From: an uncultured Treponema sp. | GTDB lineage: Bacteria > Spirochaetota > Spirochaetia > Treponematales > Treponemataceae | DNA: 37,132 nucleotides | Direction of reading: 5' to 3' | NCBI GenBank assembly: GCA_934691925.1 | Contig: CAKUTI010000017.1 | Span: forward strand, 1 to 37,132 | Shown here: positions 9,501 to 16,730 of the stretch, in pieces | Numbering within the stretch: position 1 is the stretch's first letter | How the letters are laid out: every line of letters starts with the position of its first letter | The notes under the pieces: model-generated | Told to the model about the DNA's origin: nothing | The model's database searches: none | Seen by the model: the letters and a program-made list of their open reading frames with translations, nothing else | Program-made: the position numbers and the translations under genes

Positions 9501-11914
9501 TTTTCGCTTTTAAGAATTTCAAGATTCTCTGCCCCGAAACTTGTCGCAGAACTTGTTTTGGCAGAAACGCTCAGCGAGACCGAAGCAAGCGAAAGCACAT
9601 TCGCGTAGCCTGTAACTGCCTCATTCTCGCCAATCACAAAAGCAGAAATATTCGAATCAAAGGATTCGGAATCCAAGAATTCGGAATCAAAAACAGCGTT
9701 CTCGTCCGGCAAAATATAAACTCCGCCAGTTGTCCAAGAGCTTTTTGCAAGCGGAACAGGCCGCACAACGCAGATTGTTCCGACGCAAGAGCCAAAAACG
9801 CCTTTTCCAGAATCCGCCTTAATAGAAATTTTTGTGATTCTTGACGGAAGATTTTGAAGCGGAATCTCAAAATGGCCGTCAACGAGAACCGCCTTTCCGC
9901 TTTGCAAAGCGTCTCCGCCAGCCGTTTTTTCATCGTCAACGCCTTCAATCGTGTACGAAACCGAAATGCTTTTCGCCTGCTTCTCATCAAGAGCGGAAGT
10001 ATCAACAGAAAGAACCGCCGACGCAGGATTTTTTGAAGCTCCATAAGGAAGAATCACGTTCATTCCAGGAACATATTCCGCGCCAGCAACGCTAACGATT
10101 GAAACAGAAATTGGAGAGCCGACATCTCTTGAATCGGCAATTTTTTCAGAAATAGGAGAATCCAGCAAATCTTCATGGATATAAGTCAAATCCTTAATAT
10201 TTATAAGCCGTTTTTGCTCCGTCGTTCTTCCGTAAATGTCAGTCGCGCTCAAAACAACGTTCACAAGTCCCCACGGCGCATTTAAAAGCGGAATTTTCAC
10301 CGCCGCGGATTTCTGTCCGTTTTTAAGCTCGATTTTTTCTTCCTTGTAGACTTCATCGTTTCCATAAAAAATTTTATATGAGAAAGACTCAAGCGCACTT
10401 TCAGAGCTCACGGAAGTCTCAAAAACAGGATTCGCTTCCGGGTGAACCATAATTCCGTTTGTCGCGTCCGCCCCGGAAATTTTCGGAGACGAGAATTTCG
10501 GCTCACTTCCCCAAGAATAAAAAGGAACTGTGACAGTGTTTCCTTTCACACCGTGAATGTCTGTCGCATAAACTGAAATTGCGTGCTTTCCAACCGAAAA
10601 ATCGCTTTCGCTTTGAATCATCTCGCAGAAAACGCCCTGGCTTTCAACTTTGATTTCGCTTCCGCCGTCGACCGAATAACAAACGCTTGCAACTCCGTCG
10701 TCGTCGCTCACAAATCCGCGCAGAAACAAAGTGTTTTTCTCGCCTGAAAAATAAGATTCGGCAACAGGAGACTGAACTGTAACAACAGGCTTGTCATCTT
10801 CCTGATTCAAAAGAATCGATTTTTTGACTTCAACAACGTTTCCAGCCGTGTCCGTCGCCGTGATTATAAAATCAGCAGATTTTTTGCTCAGGCCGATCGT
10901 GTCAACTTCCTTGAACCAGTACGGATTTCCCGGAATCAGCTCAAAGTCGCCCGACTCGCCGTTAAAAGACCATGAAAGTTTTTGAAGCCCCACTTTGTCT
11001 TTCGCATAGCCTGCAATCCCGAATTTCCCGTTCACAACCTCGTTTTCAGAAGGAGAGACAATTTTCACGTCAGGCTTTGTGTTGTCAATAAAATAGAGGA
11101 ACGAACTAGTTCCAGCCGAACCCGTCTTGTCAATCGCCTTGAACCAGAGGATCGCCGGACCGTCATCTGCCTTTTTTGTGTCGATTGAAAGCTCAAAATG
11201 CGCGATTCCCGGATTTTTCTTGTCTTCCTTGATTGGAATCGCCTCAAAAGTTTTCGCGTTGTCCAAAGAATAATAAAGATTTCGGATTCCGTTTCCGTCA
11301 GAGGATTCGCCTTTTAAAGTGATTTTTCCAGAGACAAGCTCGCCCTGAGAATAATTTGTAACAGTTGTGATTGGCTGCCGCCTGTCAAGATTCCAGACAA
11401 CGTGCGCGTTTTTCTTTGGCTTTTCGCGCGAAGAAAGGCCGTTTATGTCAACGCCCCATACATCAATCGTGTGCGGGCCTTCCGCAAGCTCCGTCGTGTC
11501 AAGATAATAAGACCAGAATTCCTTTCCATCCGCCTTGATTGGCTCGCCGCCGTCAAGAACCAGCCAGACCTCGGCAACTCCGTCGTCGTCAACACAAGTT
11601 CCAACGATATTAAGATTGCCCGGAACGCGCATATTGTTAGCAGGATTTGTTATTCCAGAAATCACGTAGTCAGAATCAGGGTCGATATAAAGATTGAACG
11701 GGCCGTTTATCGCCGTGTTTCCGCCCTTGTCCTTAGCTTCAACAAAAACATTGTACTTGCCGGCCTTTTTCTCATTGATGTCGAAAGTTTCCTGCCAGCT
11801 TTCCATTTTTTCAACGCTGCGCTCCTCAACATCTTTTTTTCCGCGCGCAAATGCAGAAAACGAGAGCACGACAAAACAAGCCGCAAAAAGAGCAGCCTTC
11901 AAACTTTTTTTCAT
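6599..11914 (-). CDS. Ig-like repeat protein with putative C-terminal outer-membrane beta-barrel (1771 aa)
   Basis: The start at 11914 is chosen because AAGGA lies 8 nt upstream and it gives a clean signal peptide, MKKSLKAALFAACFVVLSFSAFA, before RGKKD. Most of the protein is about a dozen Ig-like modules of roughly 90-100 residues with signatures such as VGTCVDDDGVAEVWL, GESSDGNGIRNLYYSLD, GFVSDDDGVASVCYSVD and GVASDKNGIKQVYISLD. Each carries 'SLDNG/DGG' and ends near 'D..G'. The last 168 residues (6602-7105) change character. They have alternating hydrophobic/polar strands rich in Tyr, Phe and Gly, and end in FGVRLNVF with a terminal Phe, as in BAM-assembled outer-membrane proteins. Passenger-then-barrel order resembles an autotransporter, but the barrel is short (perhaps 8 strands). 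Its function is inferred as envelope or adhesin; it is not a named family to me. Confidence 0.85.
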   Translation of the reverse strand: MKKSLKAALFAACFVVLSFSAFARGKKDVEERSVEKMESWQETFDINEKKAGKYNVFVEAKDKGGNTAINGPFNLYIDPDSDYVISGITNPANNMRVPGNLNIVGTCVDDDGVAEVWLVLDGGEPIKADGKEFWSYYLDTTELAEGPHTIDVWGVDINGLSSREKPKKNAHVVWNLDRRQPITTVTNYSQGELVSGKITLKGESSDGNGIRNLYYSLDNAKTFEAIPIKEDKKNPGIAHFELSIDTKKADDGPAILWFKAIDKTGSAGTSSFLYFIDNTKPDVKIVSPSENEVVNGKFGIAGYAKDKVGLQKLSWSFNGESGDFELIPGNPYWFKEVDTIGLSKKSADFIITATDTAGNVVEVKKSILLNQEDDKPVVTVQSPVAESYFSGEKNTLFLRGFVSDDDGVASVCYSVDGGSEIKVESQGVFCEMIQSESDFSVGKHAISVYATDIHGVKGNTVTVPFYSWGSEPKFSSPKISGADATNGIMVHPEANPVFETSVSSESALESFSYKIFYGNDEVYKEEKIELKNGQKSAAVKIPLLNAPWGLVNVVLSATDIYGRTTEQKRLINIKDLTYIHEDLLDSPISEKIADSRDVGSPISVSIVSVAGAEYVPGMNVILPYGASKNPASAVLSVDTSALDEKQAKSISVSYTIEGVDDEKTAGGDALQSGKAVLVDGHFEIPLQNLPSRITKISIKADSGKGVFGSCVGTICVVRPVPLAKSSWTTGGVYILPDENAVFDSEFLDSESFDSNISAFVIGENEAVTGYANVLSLASVSLSVSAKTSSATSFGAENLEILKSENGKSFSIKALKDGFYKDVVVTAADANGKVFSSQPFNILADSAAPEVEIASPKNQLWVQNETALSVDASDANGIKNVEYSLDNGENWQPLLMSGGAYSANLNLKDFDDGLIGIDVRAKDSSGKITKKSVSIFKDTTPPEVQPILPAEGDVVNGDNLIAFIVKDNGRLAKAEYFAPGKDKSASAAGIELELAPMIQTHVGTAEKPISDLMQFKFTDAIGNSTTLGGSWQFAIDNKSDLPIAEVHLPDENAIITRDFEISGVIYDDDGIQKDESGKVIAGPKIWYKIDDGKYQPLDQIGTSFSIKKQLSDFTDNEHSVTVYAEDINGVIGPEYTRNFRISLEEPKGEVQTPPIDETVKGTVKLTGVASDKNGIKQVYISLDNGNSYGNAVGTYGHDKTSISWSYEFDSRVVNDGTHVVFLLIEDWYGITGLYSSLINIDNTKPEINLELPLDDSKTTGMLFFSGQTTDNIELTSLYITIRSLDGKTVSGNLARTDLVPDEIITQAIDLSSLSNGAYNVEITGMDAANNITRVSRNIQLEKDAPKAKVDLLYPLNGEHVHGTFNIYGTAVSEVKIEKLVLFVDGNEFTETPLSETGYYRFGLNRQVLENGEHVMRVEARLENGQKIESNEQSIIYDSYGPWITIDSFTYGDFAIDRPFVAGNAGYEVSVIEEAAAKAKDASKEIKDIHALKKLDHVDISLDNGKTFTTVSSSGKWKYRIENEDIAEGYHFLLVRAVMKNGEVAVTRCIVQVDGTKPTIKLISPGVGGHYNQTMVFRGLANDDVALKSLSISLRKGDKAAYEIPGFIQGLYLDTQVWGATLYSVGAGLTFFDDNVKIQAQFGQFTQAQRDIFSKTDMRYGGNVMGIKLLANVYYLPFRYYFGPDWEWLSLNVALGANFSRFSETGSGDAQILSAGLVQLEFPRVNFKKRTTFSTVSFYTEGQLWFIPTDVSSDENIQSLVPQVSFGVRLNVF

Positions 11915-12227
11915 AAATTTATCCTTGAACTTTTTTAATAACAAAATCTTAGTCCAACTTTTTTATAAAGGCAAATGCTTTTCAAAAAAGCAAAAAACTC
12001 GAACCATTTTAAGAAATTTCGACACGAAACGGGGAAACTGTTAGCGAAAATTCCATTTAAATTCCAAGCGAAAAGAATATAATTGGCTCAGCGTAAAAAT
12101 GCAGAAAAATTGCGGAGATAAAGCTTCACGGAAAAAAGTCCGTCATTTCGAATTCAAAGCAAGCAAAGATTGGCTCGATTTCGGAATCTGTAAAAAATAA
12201 ATCAGAATTCAAGGAGAAGAAAATTTT
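11915..12227. other. Divergent intergenic region between Ig/barrel gene and sirtuin
   Basis: This 313-bp AT-rich spacer must hold promoters for both genes. On the plus strand a perfect TATAAT lies at 12078-12083 without a convincing -35 box. On the minus strand TATAAA near 11965 is a weak candidate for the Ig gene. No open frame or RNA gene is supported. Confidence 0.5.
12078..12083 (+). promoter_or_regulatory. Candidate -10 box for the sirtuin gene
   Basis: A perfect TATAAT lies about 145 nt before the sirtuin start. No good -35 hexamer is seen at 16-18 nt, so this rests on the -10 alone. It would give a 5' UTR of about 138 nt. Confidence 0.35.
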
Positions 12228-12992
12228 ATGGCAAGTGAAGATGAAAAATCAGAAATCTTAAAAGAAAAAATCGCTAATTTTCAAAAATTAGTCGATGAAT
12301 CGCACAAAATCGTGTTTTTTGGAGGAGCGGGAGTTTCAACCGAAAGCGGAATTCCGGATTTCAGAAGCCAGGACGGACTTTACCAGCAAGAATGGAAATA
12401 TCCGCCTGAAACGATAATCTCGCGGAGCTTTTTTGACGCAAATCCGCGAGAATTCTATAGATTTTACCGCGCAAAGCTGATTATAAAAGGCGCAAAGCCA
12501 AACATAACGCACAAAAAACTCGCCGAGCTTGAAAACGCTGGCAAGCTCACAGCGGTTGTAACGCAAAATATCGACGGGCTGCACCAGCTTGCCGGAAGCA
12601 AAAAAGTCTACGAGCTGCACGGAAGCACGCTCAGAAATTACTGCATGAGATGCGGAAAATTTTACGGAATCGACTTTATCGCGCAAAGCGAAAATTCGCC
12701 GGACAAGCTTCCACGATGCGAGTGCGGCGGTCTCGTAAAGCCAGACGTTGTTCTTTATGAGGAAGGACTCGACGACAACGTTGTGAACGGCGCAATCGAC
12801 GCGATTTCAAACGCCGACCTTCTGATAATCGGCGGAACGTCGCTAGTCGTCTATCCTGCCGCAGGCTTAATCCGATATTTCAAAGGAAAAAATCTCGTTC
12901 TAATAAACAAAAGCGAAACGCAAGCCGACTCAATGGCAGACTTGGTGATTCACGCCAGTCTCGGAAAAGTTTTTGAAAATCTAAAGATTTAG
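12228..12992 (+). CDS. cobB: NAD-dependent protein deacylase (Sir2/CobB sirtuin)
   Basis: This 254-residue protein has the full sirtuin signature set: NAD-binding GAGVSTESGIPDFRS (33-47), TQNID (112-116), catalytic His in YELHGS (H131), a Zn-binding quartet CMRC (139/142) and CEC (164/166), and GGTSLVVYPAAGL with NKSET near the end. Sirtuins remove acetyl or other acyl groups from lysines using NAD, in the cytoplasm. The length is typical. AAGGAG precedes the ATG. The N-terminal 25 residues are a charged helix-like extension. It is transcribed alone: divergent from the Ig gene and convergent with the methyltransferase. Substrate preference (acetyl versus succinyl) is not resolved. Confidence 0.95.
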   Translation: MASEDEKSEILKEKIANFQKLVDESHKIVFFGGAGVSTESGIPDFRSQDGLYQQEWKYPPETIISRSFFDANPREFYRFYRAKLIIKGAKPNITHKKLAELENAGKLTAVVTQNIDGLHQLAGSKKVYELHGSTLRNYCMRCGKFYGIDFIAQSENSPDKLPRCECGGLVKPDVVLYEEGLDDNVVNGAIDAISNADLLIIGGTSLVVYPAAGLIRYFKGKNLVLINKSETQADSMADLVIHASLGKVFENLKI

Positions 12993-13078
12993 GAAATCTT
13001 GTTTTTAGAATTCAGAAGTCTAAAAACTCAAAAAATGATATTTTGCGATTAAAAAGAGAGAGAAAAAACAGAAAATAA

Positions 13079-13114
13079 AGCGGACAGAAATCAGAAAATC
13101 CGTTTCTGTCCGCT
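13079..13114. terminator. Hairpin terminator between convergent genes
   Basis: AGCGGACAGAAA (13079-13090) pairs perfectly with TTTCTGTCCGCT (13103-13114) over a 12-nt loop. On the minus strand the stem is followed by TTATTTTCTGTTTTTT, so it mainly serves the methyltransferase gene. On the plus side the T-run is weaker (a TTTTTT about 20 nt on). Confidence 0.75.
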
Positions 13115-13157
13115 CCGCTAATTCCGTGCAAGTTTTTTCATCAAAATCCAAAAATCC

Positions 13158-14600
13158 TTAATTTTCCGATTCAAGCAAATCTTTCAAAGTCTGCCGAATC
13201 CCAAGTTTTTCAAGGATTTTTTCAGATTCACTCATCGGCATATCCTTAATAGCTGGCACTATTTCAGAACATTTCTCTTCGCTGACAAGCGTTTTAATCG
13301 GCATTTCCATAGAAGTTTTCAACTTTGCATTTTTGTTCTTTACAGCCCGAATCATCGTGTTTTTCGGAGTCGCCGAGTCATCGATAAATTCCAGCATTTG
13401 AACTTTGTATCCGCATTTTTCGAGCAAGTCGCCCCGGATTGCGTCCGTCAAAAGCGCGCTGAACTTTTCCTTTATCAGACCGTAACGAGTCAAAATCTCA
13501 AAGTCAGTTCCGGCCGCTTTTTTCGCCGTCAAAGCCGAATTTATCTCGTGCTGGCAGCAAGGAACGCTCAAAATCGCCCTCGCGTTGTGCCGGACAGCGT
13601 AATTCAAGGCAAAATCAGTTGCCGTGTCGCACGCGTGAAGCGTAATCACAATGTCAGGATTTTTTTCCTCGCCGTAATCAGCAATATTTCCAACCGCAAA
13701 TTTCAAATTTTCAAGCCCCAGCTCCAAAGCAAGGCGCGAACAATAATCGATAACGTCTTTTTTCAGGTCAAGGCCGAAAATCTCGCAAGGAATTTTCCTG
13801 ATTTCCGTCAAAAAATATTGAACCGCAAACGTCAGATAAGATTTTCCAGAGCCAAAATCCACAATGCTCAGCGGCTTTTCGTCGTTTTCAGGCTTGATTT
13901 CCTTCAAAATGTCATCGATAAATTCCAAAAATCGGTTTATCTGCCGGAATTTGTCGTATTTTGAATTTATCACTTTTCCTTCCGCAGTCATAATTCCAAG
14001 ACGCACAAGAAACGGAACTGGCACGCCTTCCTCAAGAAGATAATTTTTCTTTCGGTTTTGTCCGCCCTGCAAAAATTTTATGTTTTTCAGATTCTGATTT
14101 TGGGCGTTCCCCTCGCTCCGCTCGGGTCGGGTCTTGCACGGTTCCGCTTTCGCTCCATTGCTGTCCAAAAAAGCAATATCGCCACGGACGGCGGCACCAG
14201 CGTTATTCAATCCGCTAGAATTTTCTCCCCTATTCTGCAAATGTCCAACAACGTCTTGCGGCGCCGTTACAGCCCCTACCGCATTTGCGTTGTTTTTTAT
14301 CTTTTTCACAAGCCGGGTTATTTTTCCTTTTCTGCTCGCCATCAGCGTGATTTCTTCGCTTTCAGTGCGCTCAACAACATTCTTGAAAGTCGTTCCGCCG
14401 TGAGTCTTTATAAAGTCATCGAGTTCTTCTTGTGAAAATTTCTTATGGAAAACCTGCTTTTCAGTGTAAAATTCCGCAAAATAATTTTCGCTTTTCACTG
14501 CGGAAGAAGCCGTCAGCTTTATTTTCACGCGCACAAAATCATTTCCTAAAATCTCACTTATATTTTTTACAGGCTTTGAAAAAGTCACAGACAAAATCAT
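13158..14600 (-). CDS. SAM-dependent methyltransferase with in-frame repeat insertion
   Basis: The start at 14600 (MILSVTFSKP) is chosen because GGAG lies 9 nt before it; an ATG five codons upstream overlaps that site. The C-terminal half carries a class I SAM-binding motif, VDFGSGKSYLTF, then an acidic turn FGLDLKKD and TLHACDTATDFAL / SVPCCQHE. This resembles the METTL25/Methyltransf_32 group, whose substrate is not established in bacteria as far as I know. The linker NRKKNYLLEEGVPVPFLVRLG and KYDKFRQINRFLEF is typical of this group. About 70 residues (14084-14294) ahead of it look foreign: Ala/Asn/Gly-rich with the peptide RPERSEGN. The gene ends in a strong hairpin shared with the sirtuin. 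The 5' leader contains the inverted repeat upstream of parA. Confidence 0.85.
   Translation of the reverse strand: MILSVTFSKPVKNISEILGNDFVRVKIKLTASSAVKSENYFAEFYTEKQVFHKKFSQEELDDFIKTHGGTTFKNVVERTESEEITLMASRKGKITRLVKKIKNNANAVGAVTAPQDVVGHLQNRGENSSGLNNAGAAVRGDIAFLDSNGAKAEPCKTRPERSEGNAQNQNLKNIKFLQGGQNRKKNYLLEEGVPVPFLVRLGIMTAEGKVINSKYDKFRQINRFLEFIDDILKEIKPENDEKPLSIVDFGSGKSYLTFAVQYFLTEIRKIPCEIFGLDLKKDVIDYCSRLALELGLENLKFAVGNIADYGEEKNPDIVITLHACDTATDFALNYAVRHNARAILSVPCCQHEINSALTAKKAAGTDFEILTRYGLIKEKFSALLTDAIRGDLLEKCGYKVQMLEFIDDSATPKNTMIRAVKNKNAKLKTSMEMPIKTLVSEEKCSEIVPAIKDMPMSESEKILEKLGIRQTLKDLLESEN
14084..14294 (-). repeat. GC-rich in-frame insertion ('PERSEG'-type interspersed repeat)
   Basis: This stretch of about 210 bp is richer in G+C than its flanks, begins (gene sense) near GTAGGGGCTGTAACGG and ends near GAGCGGAGCGAGGGGAACGCCC. 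In the gene it reads NANAVGAVTAPQD ... KTRPERSEGNAQNQN, unrelated to the methyltransferase fold on either side. It is stop-free in more than one frame on both strands. Peptides with PERSEG are, from general experience, translations of interspersed bacterial repeats. The exact boundaries are estimated; no second copy lies in this window. Confidence 0.6.
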
Positions 14601-14618
14601 AATCGCGTTCTCCATCGC

Positions 14619-14643
14619 TTGTGAAACAAAAAATGTTTCACAA
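14619..14643. promoter_or_regulatory. Inverted repeat of two parS-like half-sites in everted order, upstream of parA
   Basis: TTGTGAAACA (14619-14628) and TGTTTCACAA (14634-14643) form a perfect 10-bp inverted repeat around AAAAA. The inner octamers GTGAAACA and TGTTTCAC are exactly the two halves of the common parS site TGTTTCACGTGAAACA, but point outward instead of meeting at the centre. It lies 41 bp before parA and 18 bp before the methyltransferase start. It could bind ParB or another regulator, or form a hairpin in the methyltransferase leader. Confidence 0.5.
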
Positions 14644-14672
14644 AGTCTATATATTTTATCTTTTTTATACGA

Positions 14673-14678
14673 TAAAAT
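14673..14678 (+). promoter_or_regulatory. Candidate -10 box of a leaderless parA transcript
   Basis: TAAAAT ends 6 nt before the parA ATG, in a very AT-rich stretch with no Shine-Dalgarno sequence. Transcription starting about 7 nt after the box would begin at the start codon. No clear -35 box is seen. Confidence 0.4.
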
Positions 14679-14684
14679 AAATGT

Positions 14685-15440
14685 ATGGGAAAAATATTTG
14701 TTTTTGTTAATCAGAAGGGCGGCGTCGGCAAGACAACTTCGGCAATAAACATCGGGGCTTTTATGGCTCAGCTCGGAAAAAAAGTTTTGCTCGTTGACTT
14801 CGACTCCCAGGGAAATATGTCGAGCGGCGTTGGCGTTTCAAAAGACAAGCCGACAATCTACGAGCTTCTTGCAGAGCAGTCAACCGCAAAAGAGACAATC
14901 AAGCATACGCCGGTTGAAAATCTTGACGCAGTCAGCGCGTCTATCGACCTTTCCGGCCTTGCGATTGAGCTTGTCGAGCAGGAAAAACGCGAATATTTCC
15001 TAAAAAATGTTCTTGATCCGCTACGCTCAGAATATGACTACATTTTGATTGACTGTCCTCCTTCCCTCGGACTTTTGACTTTGAACGGACTTACAGCGGC
15101 AGACGCAGTTTTAGTTCCGATGCAGTGCGAATATTTCGCGCTCGAAGGAATCACGCTTTTGCTTCAGACTGTAAAACTTGTTCAGGAAAGATTTAATCCG
15201 GAACTTAAAATCGGTGGAATTTTCTTTACAATGTACGATTCAAGAACCCGCCTTGCGCAGGATGTTGTGCGCGAAGTCCAAAAATATTTTAAGGACCTCG
15301 TTTTCAACACGATAATTCCACGCAACGTGCGCCTTTCAGAAGCTCCGTCTCACCGGCAGCCAATCTGCCTTTACGACCCTAGCTGCGTCGGCGCGAAAAG
15401 CTACAAAAAGCTTGCAGAAGAGGTGATTAGCCGTGGCTAA
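14685..15440 (+). CDS. parA: Chromosome-partitioning ATPase ParA (Soj)
   Basis: This 251-residue protein has the deviant Walker A motif KGGVGKTTSA (11-20) with the signature lysines, DFDSQGN for Walker A', and YDYILIDCPPSLG for Walker B. There is no N-terminal DNA-binding domain, so it is the short chromosomal Soj type. ParA dimerises on ATP, binds nucleoid DNA and is released by ParB, which moves the origin region. It overlaps parB by 8 bp, which implies translational coupling. The start MGKIFVFVNQ is fixed by the conserved first strand. No ribosome binding site precedes it, consistent with a leaderless mRNA. Confidence 0.96.
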   Translation: MGKIFVFVNQKGGVGKTTSAINIGAFMAQLGKKVLLVDFDSQGNMSSGVGVSKDKPTIYELLAEQSTAKETIKHTPVENLDAVSASIDLSGLAIELVEQEKREYFLKNVLDPLRSEYDYILIDCPPSLGLLTLNGLTAADAVLVPMQCEYFALEGITLLLQTVKLVQERFNPELKIGGIFFTMYDSRTRLAQDVVREVQKYFKDLVFNTIIPRNVRLSEAPSHRQPICLYDPSCVGAKSYKKLAEEVISRG

Positions 15441-16458
15441 ATTCGGACTTGGACTAGGACTTGGAGCATTGATTCCTGAAAGCAACGAAGAAAACGAAAT
15501 TCCGTCATTTTCCGAAAATGACTCAGCCAAAAGAACGCTTTCCGAATCTGAAAAAATTGCGGCTCAGGCTGTGAACAAGGCGATTGAAAAAGGAAACATT
15601 CCGCCGGAAGTCGCAAACGGAACGAGAAAACTTCCAGAAGGACTTTCAGTTGATGAAAACGGCCAGCTTTGGCTCGATGTGAACAGGCTCACGCCAAACC
15701 CGTTCCAGCCGCGCCGTGAATTTGACGACGAAGCGCTGCATGAGCTTGCAGAGTCAATCAAAGAGCATGGAATTTTGCAGCCAATCACGGTTGAAAGCGC
15801 GGAAAACGGCGATTTTTACATTATCATGGGCGAACGCCGAACGAGAGCCGCAAAAATCGCCGGTCTTTCGGAAGTTCCTGTTCATCTTGGAAAATTCAGC
15901 GACCAGAAAAAACTTGAAATCGCGCTTATCGAAAATATCCAGCGCGAAAACCTGAATCCGATTGAAGAAGCCGAAGCGTATTACAAACTTATGGAAATTT
16001 CAGGATTGAGCCAGGAGCAAATCTCGGCTCGCGTCGGAAAAAACCGCTCGACTGTTGCAAATGCAATCCGGCTTTTAAAGCTTCCTGAAGATATGCGGAC
16101 TTCGCTCGCGCAGGGAAAAATCACTTCCGGGCATGCGCGCGCGCTTCTCGCCGTAAAAGACAACGCCGATATGCGAATTCTTTACGCGAAAATCGTTGGA
16201 AATGACATGACCGTTCGAGACGCAGAAGAAATGGCAAAGACGCTGAACGAAGGAGCCGGAAAAATCAGCCCGAAAAAGCCTTCAAAAAATGAGGCGAAAG
16301 ACCCTAATATCCGCGCGCTAGAGCAGCAGTTCATCGAAAAACTCGGAACAAAAGTCGAAATCAAAGGCTCAATGGAAAAAGGCCAGCTCGAAATCTCTTT
16401 TTACAACAAAGACGACTTGAACCGGCTTTATTATTTAATCTGCGGCGAAAACAGCTAG
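15433..16458 (+). CDS. parB: Chromosome-partitioning protein ParB (Spo0J)
   Basis: This 341-residue protein starts at a GTG preceded by GAGGTG, inside the parA tail. The N-terminus has KFGLGLGLGALIP, typical of ParB. The CTPase/ParB domain includes LTPNPFQPRREF (86-97), ILQPITV and the arginine patch GERRTRAAKIAG (133-144), followed by LIENIQRENLNPIEEA. The helix-turn-helix is QEQISARVGKNRSTVANAIRLLKLP (about 195-218), and the C-terminal dimerisation segment ends in FYNKDDLNRLYYLICG. About 40 residues of charged linker (34-75) separate the N-terminal tail from the CTPase domain. It binds parS and spreads as a CTP clamp; its partner is ParA. Confidence 0.96.
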   Translation: MAKFGLGLGLGALIPESNEENEIPSFSENDSAKRTLSESEKIAAQAVNKAIEKGNIPPEVANGTRKLPEGLSVDENGQLWLDVNRLTPNPFQPRREFDDEALHELAESIKEHGILQPITVESAENGDFYIIMGERRTRAAKIAGLSEVPVHLGKFSDQKKLEIALIENIQRENLNPIEEAEAYYKLMEISGLSQEQISARVGKNRSTVANAIRLLKLPEDMRTSLAQGKITSGHARALLAVKDNADMRILYAKIVGNDMTVRDAEEMAKTLNEGAGKISPKKPSKNEAKDPNIRALEQQFIEKLGTKVEIKGSMEKGQLEISFYNKDDLNRLYYLICGENS

Positions 16459-16536
16459 AAATTTTCGGCAATCCGATAAATCAGAAAAATCAAAATCGGA
16501 AATCTTCAAAAACGAGTTTTTGATTAAAAACAAAAT

Positions 16537-16571
16537 GCGGGAAAATCTTGCATAAAACAAAATTTTCCCGC
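16537..16571. terminator. Terminator hairpin between parB and the DUF1015 gene (convergent)
   Basis: GCGGGAAAAT (16537-16546) pairs with ATTTTCCCGC (16562-16571). On the minus strand it is followed by ATTTTGTTTTTAATC, a usable T-tract for the DUF1015 gene. On the plus strand the following bases are A-rich, so it is less convincing for parB. The remaining spacer up to 16730 shows no gene. Confidence 0.6.
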
Positions 16572-16730
16572 AAAAAAAATCACATAAAAACCGGCACAGC
16601 CACTGACATAAAAAGCATCCATGCTGACTGCGCGAATTATAAAAATTCAGTACGTCTAACGCGAATCAAACTTTTCCGTGCTGGTCGTTCAAATTAAAAA
16701 TCTTTTGCAAACCGCACAGAACGGATTTCT

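Noticed and set aside
14058..14435. Plus-strand open frames of 89-125 codons over the methyltransferase
   Set aside because: They exist because the inserted repeat lacks stops in several frames; the minus-strand gene has the conserved motifs.
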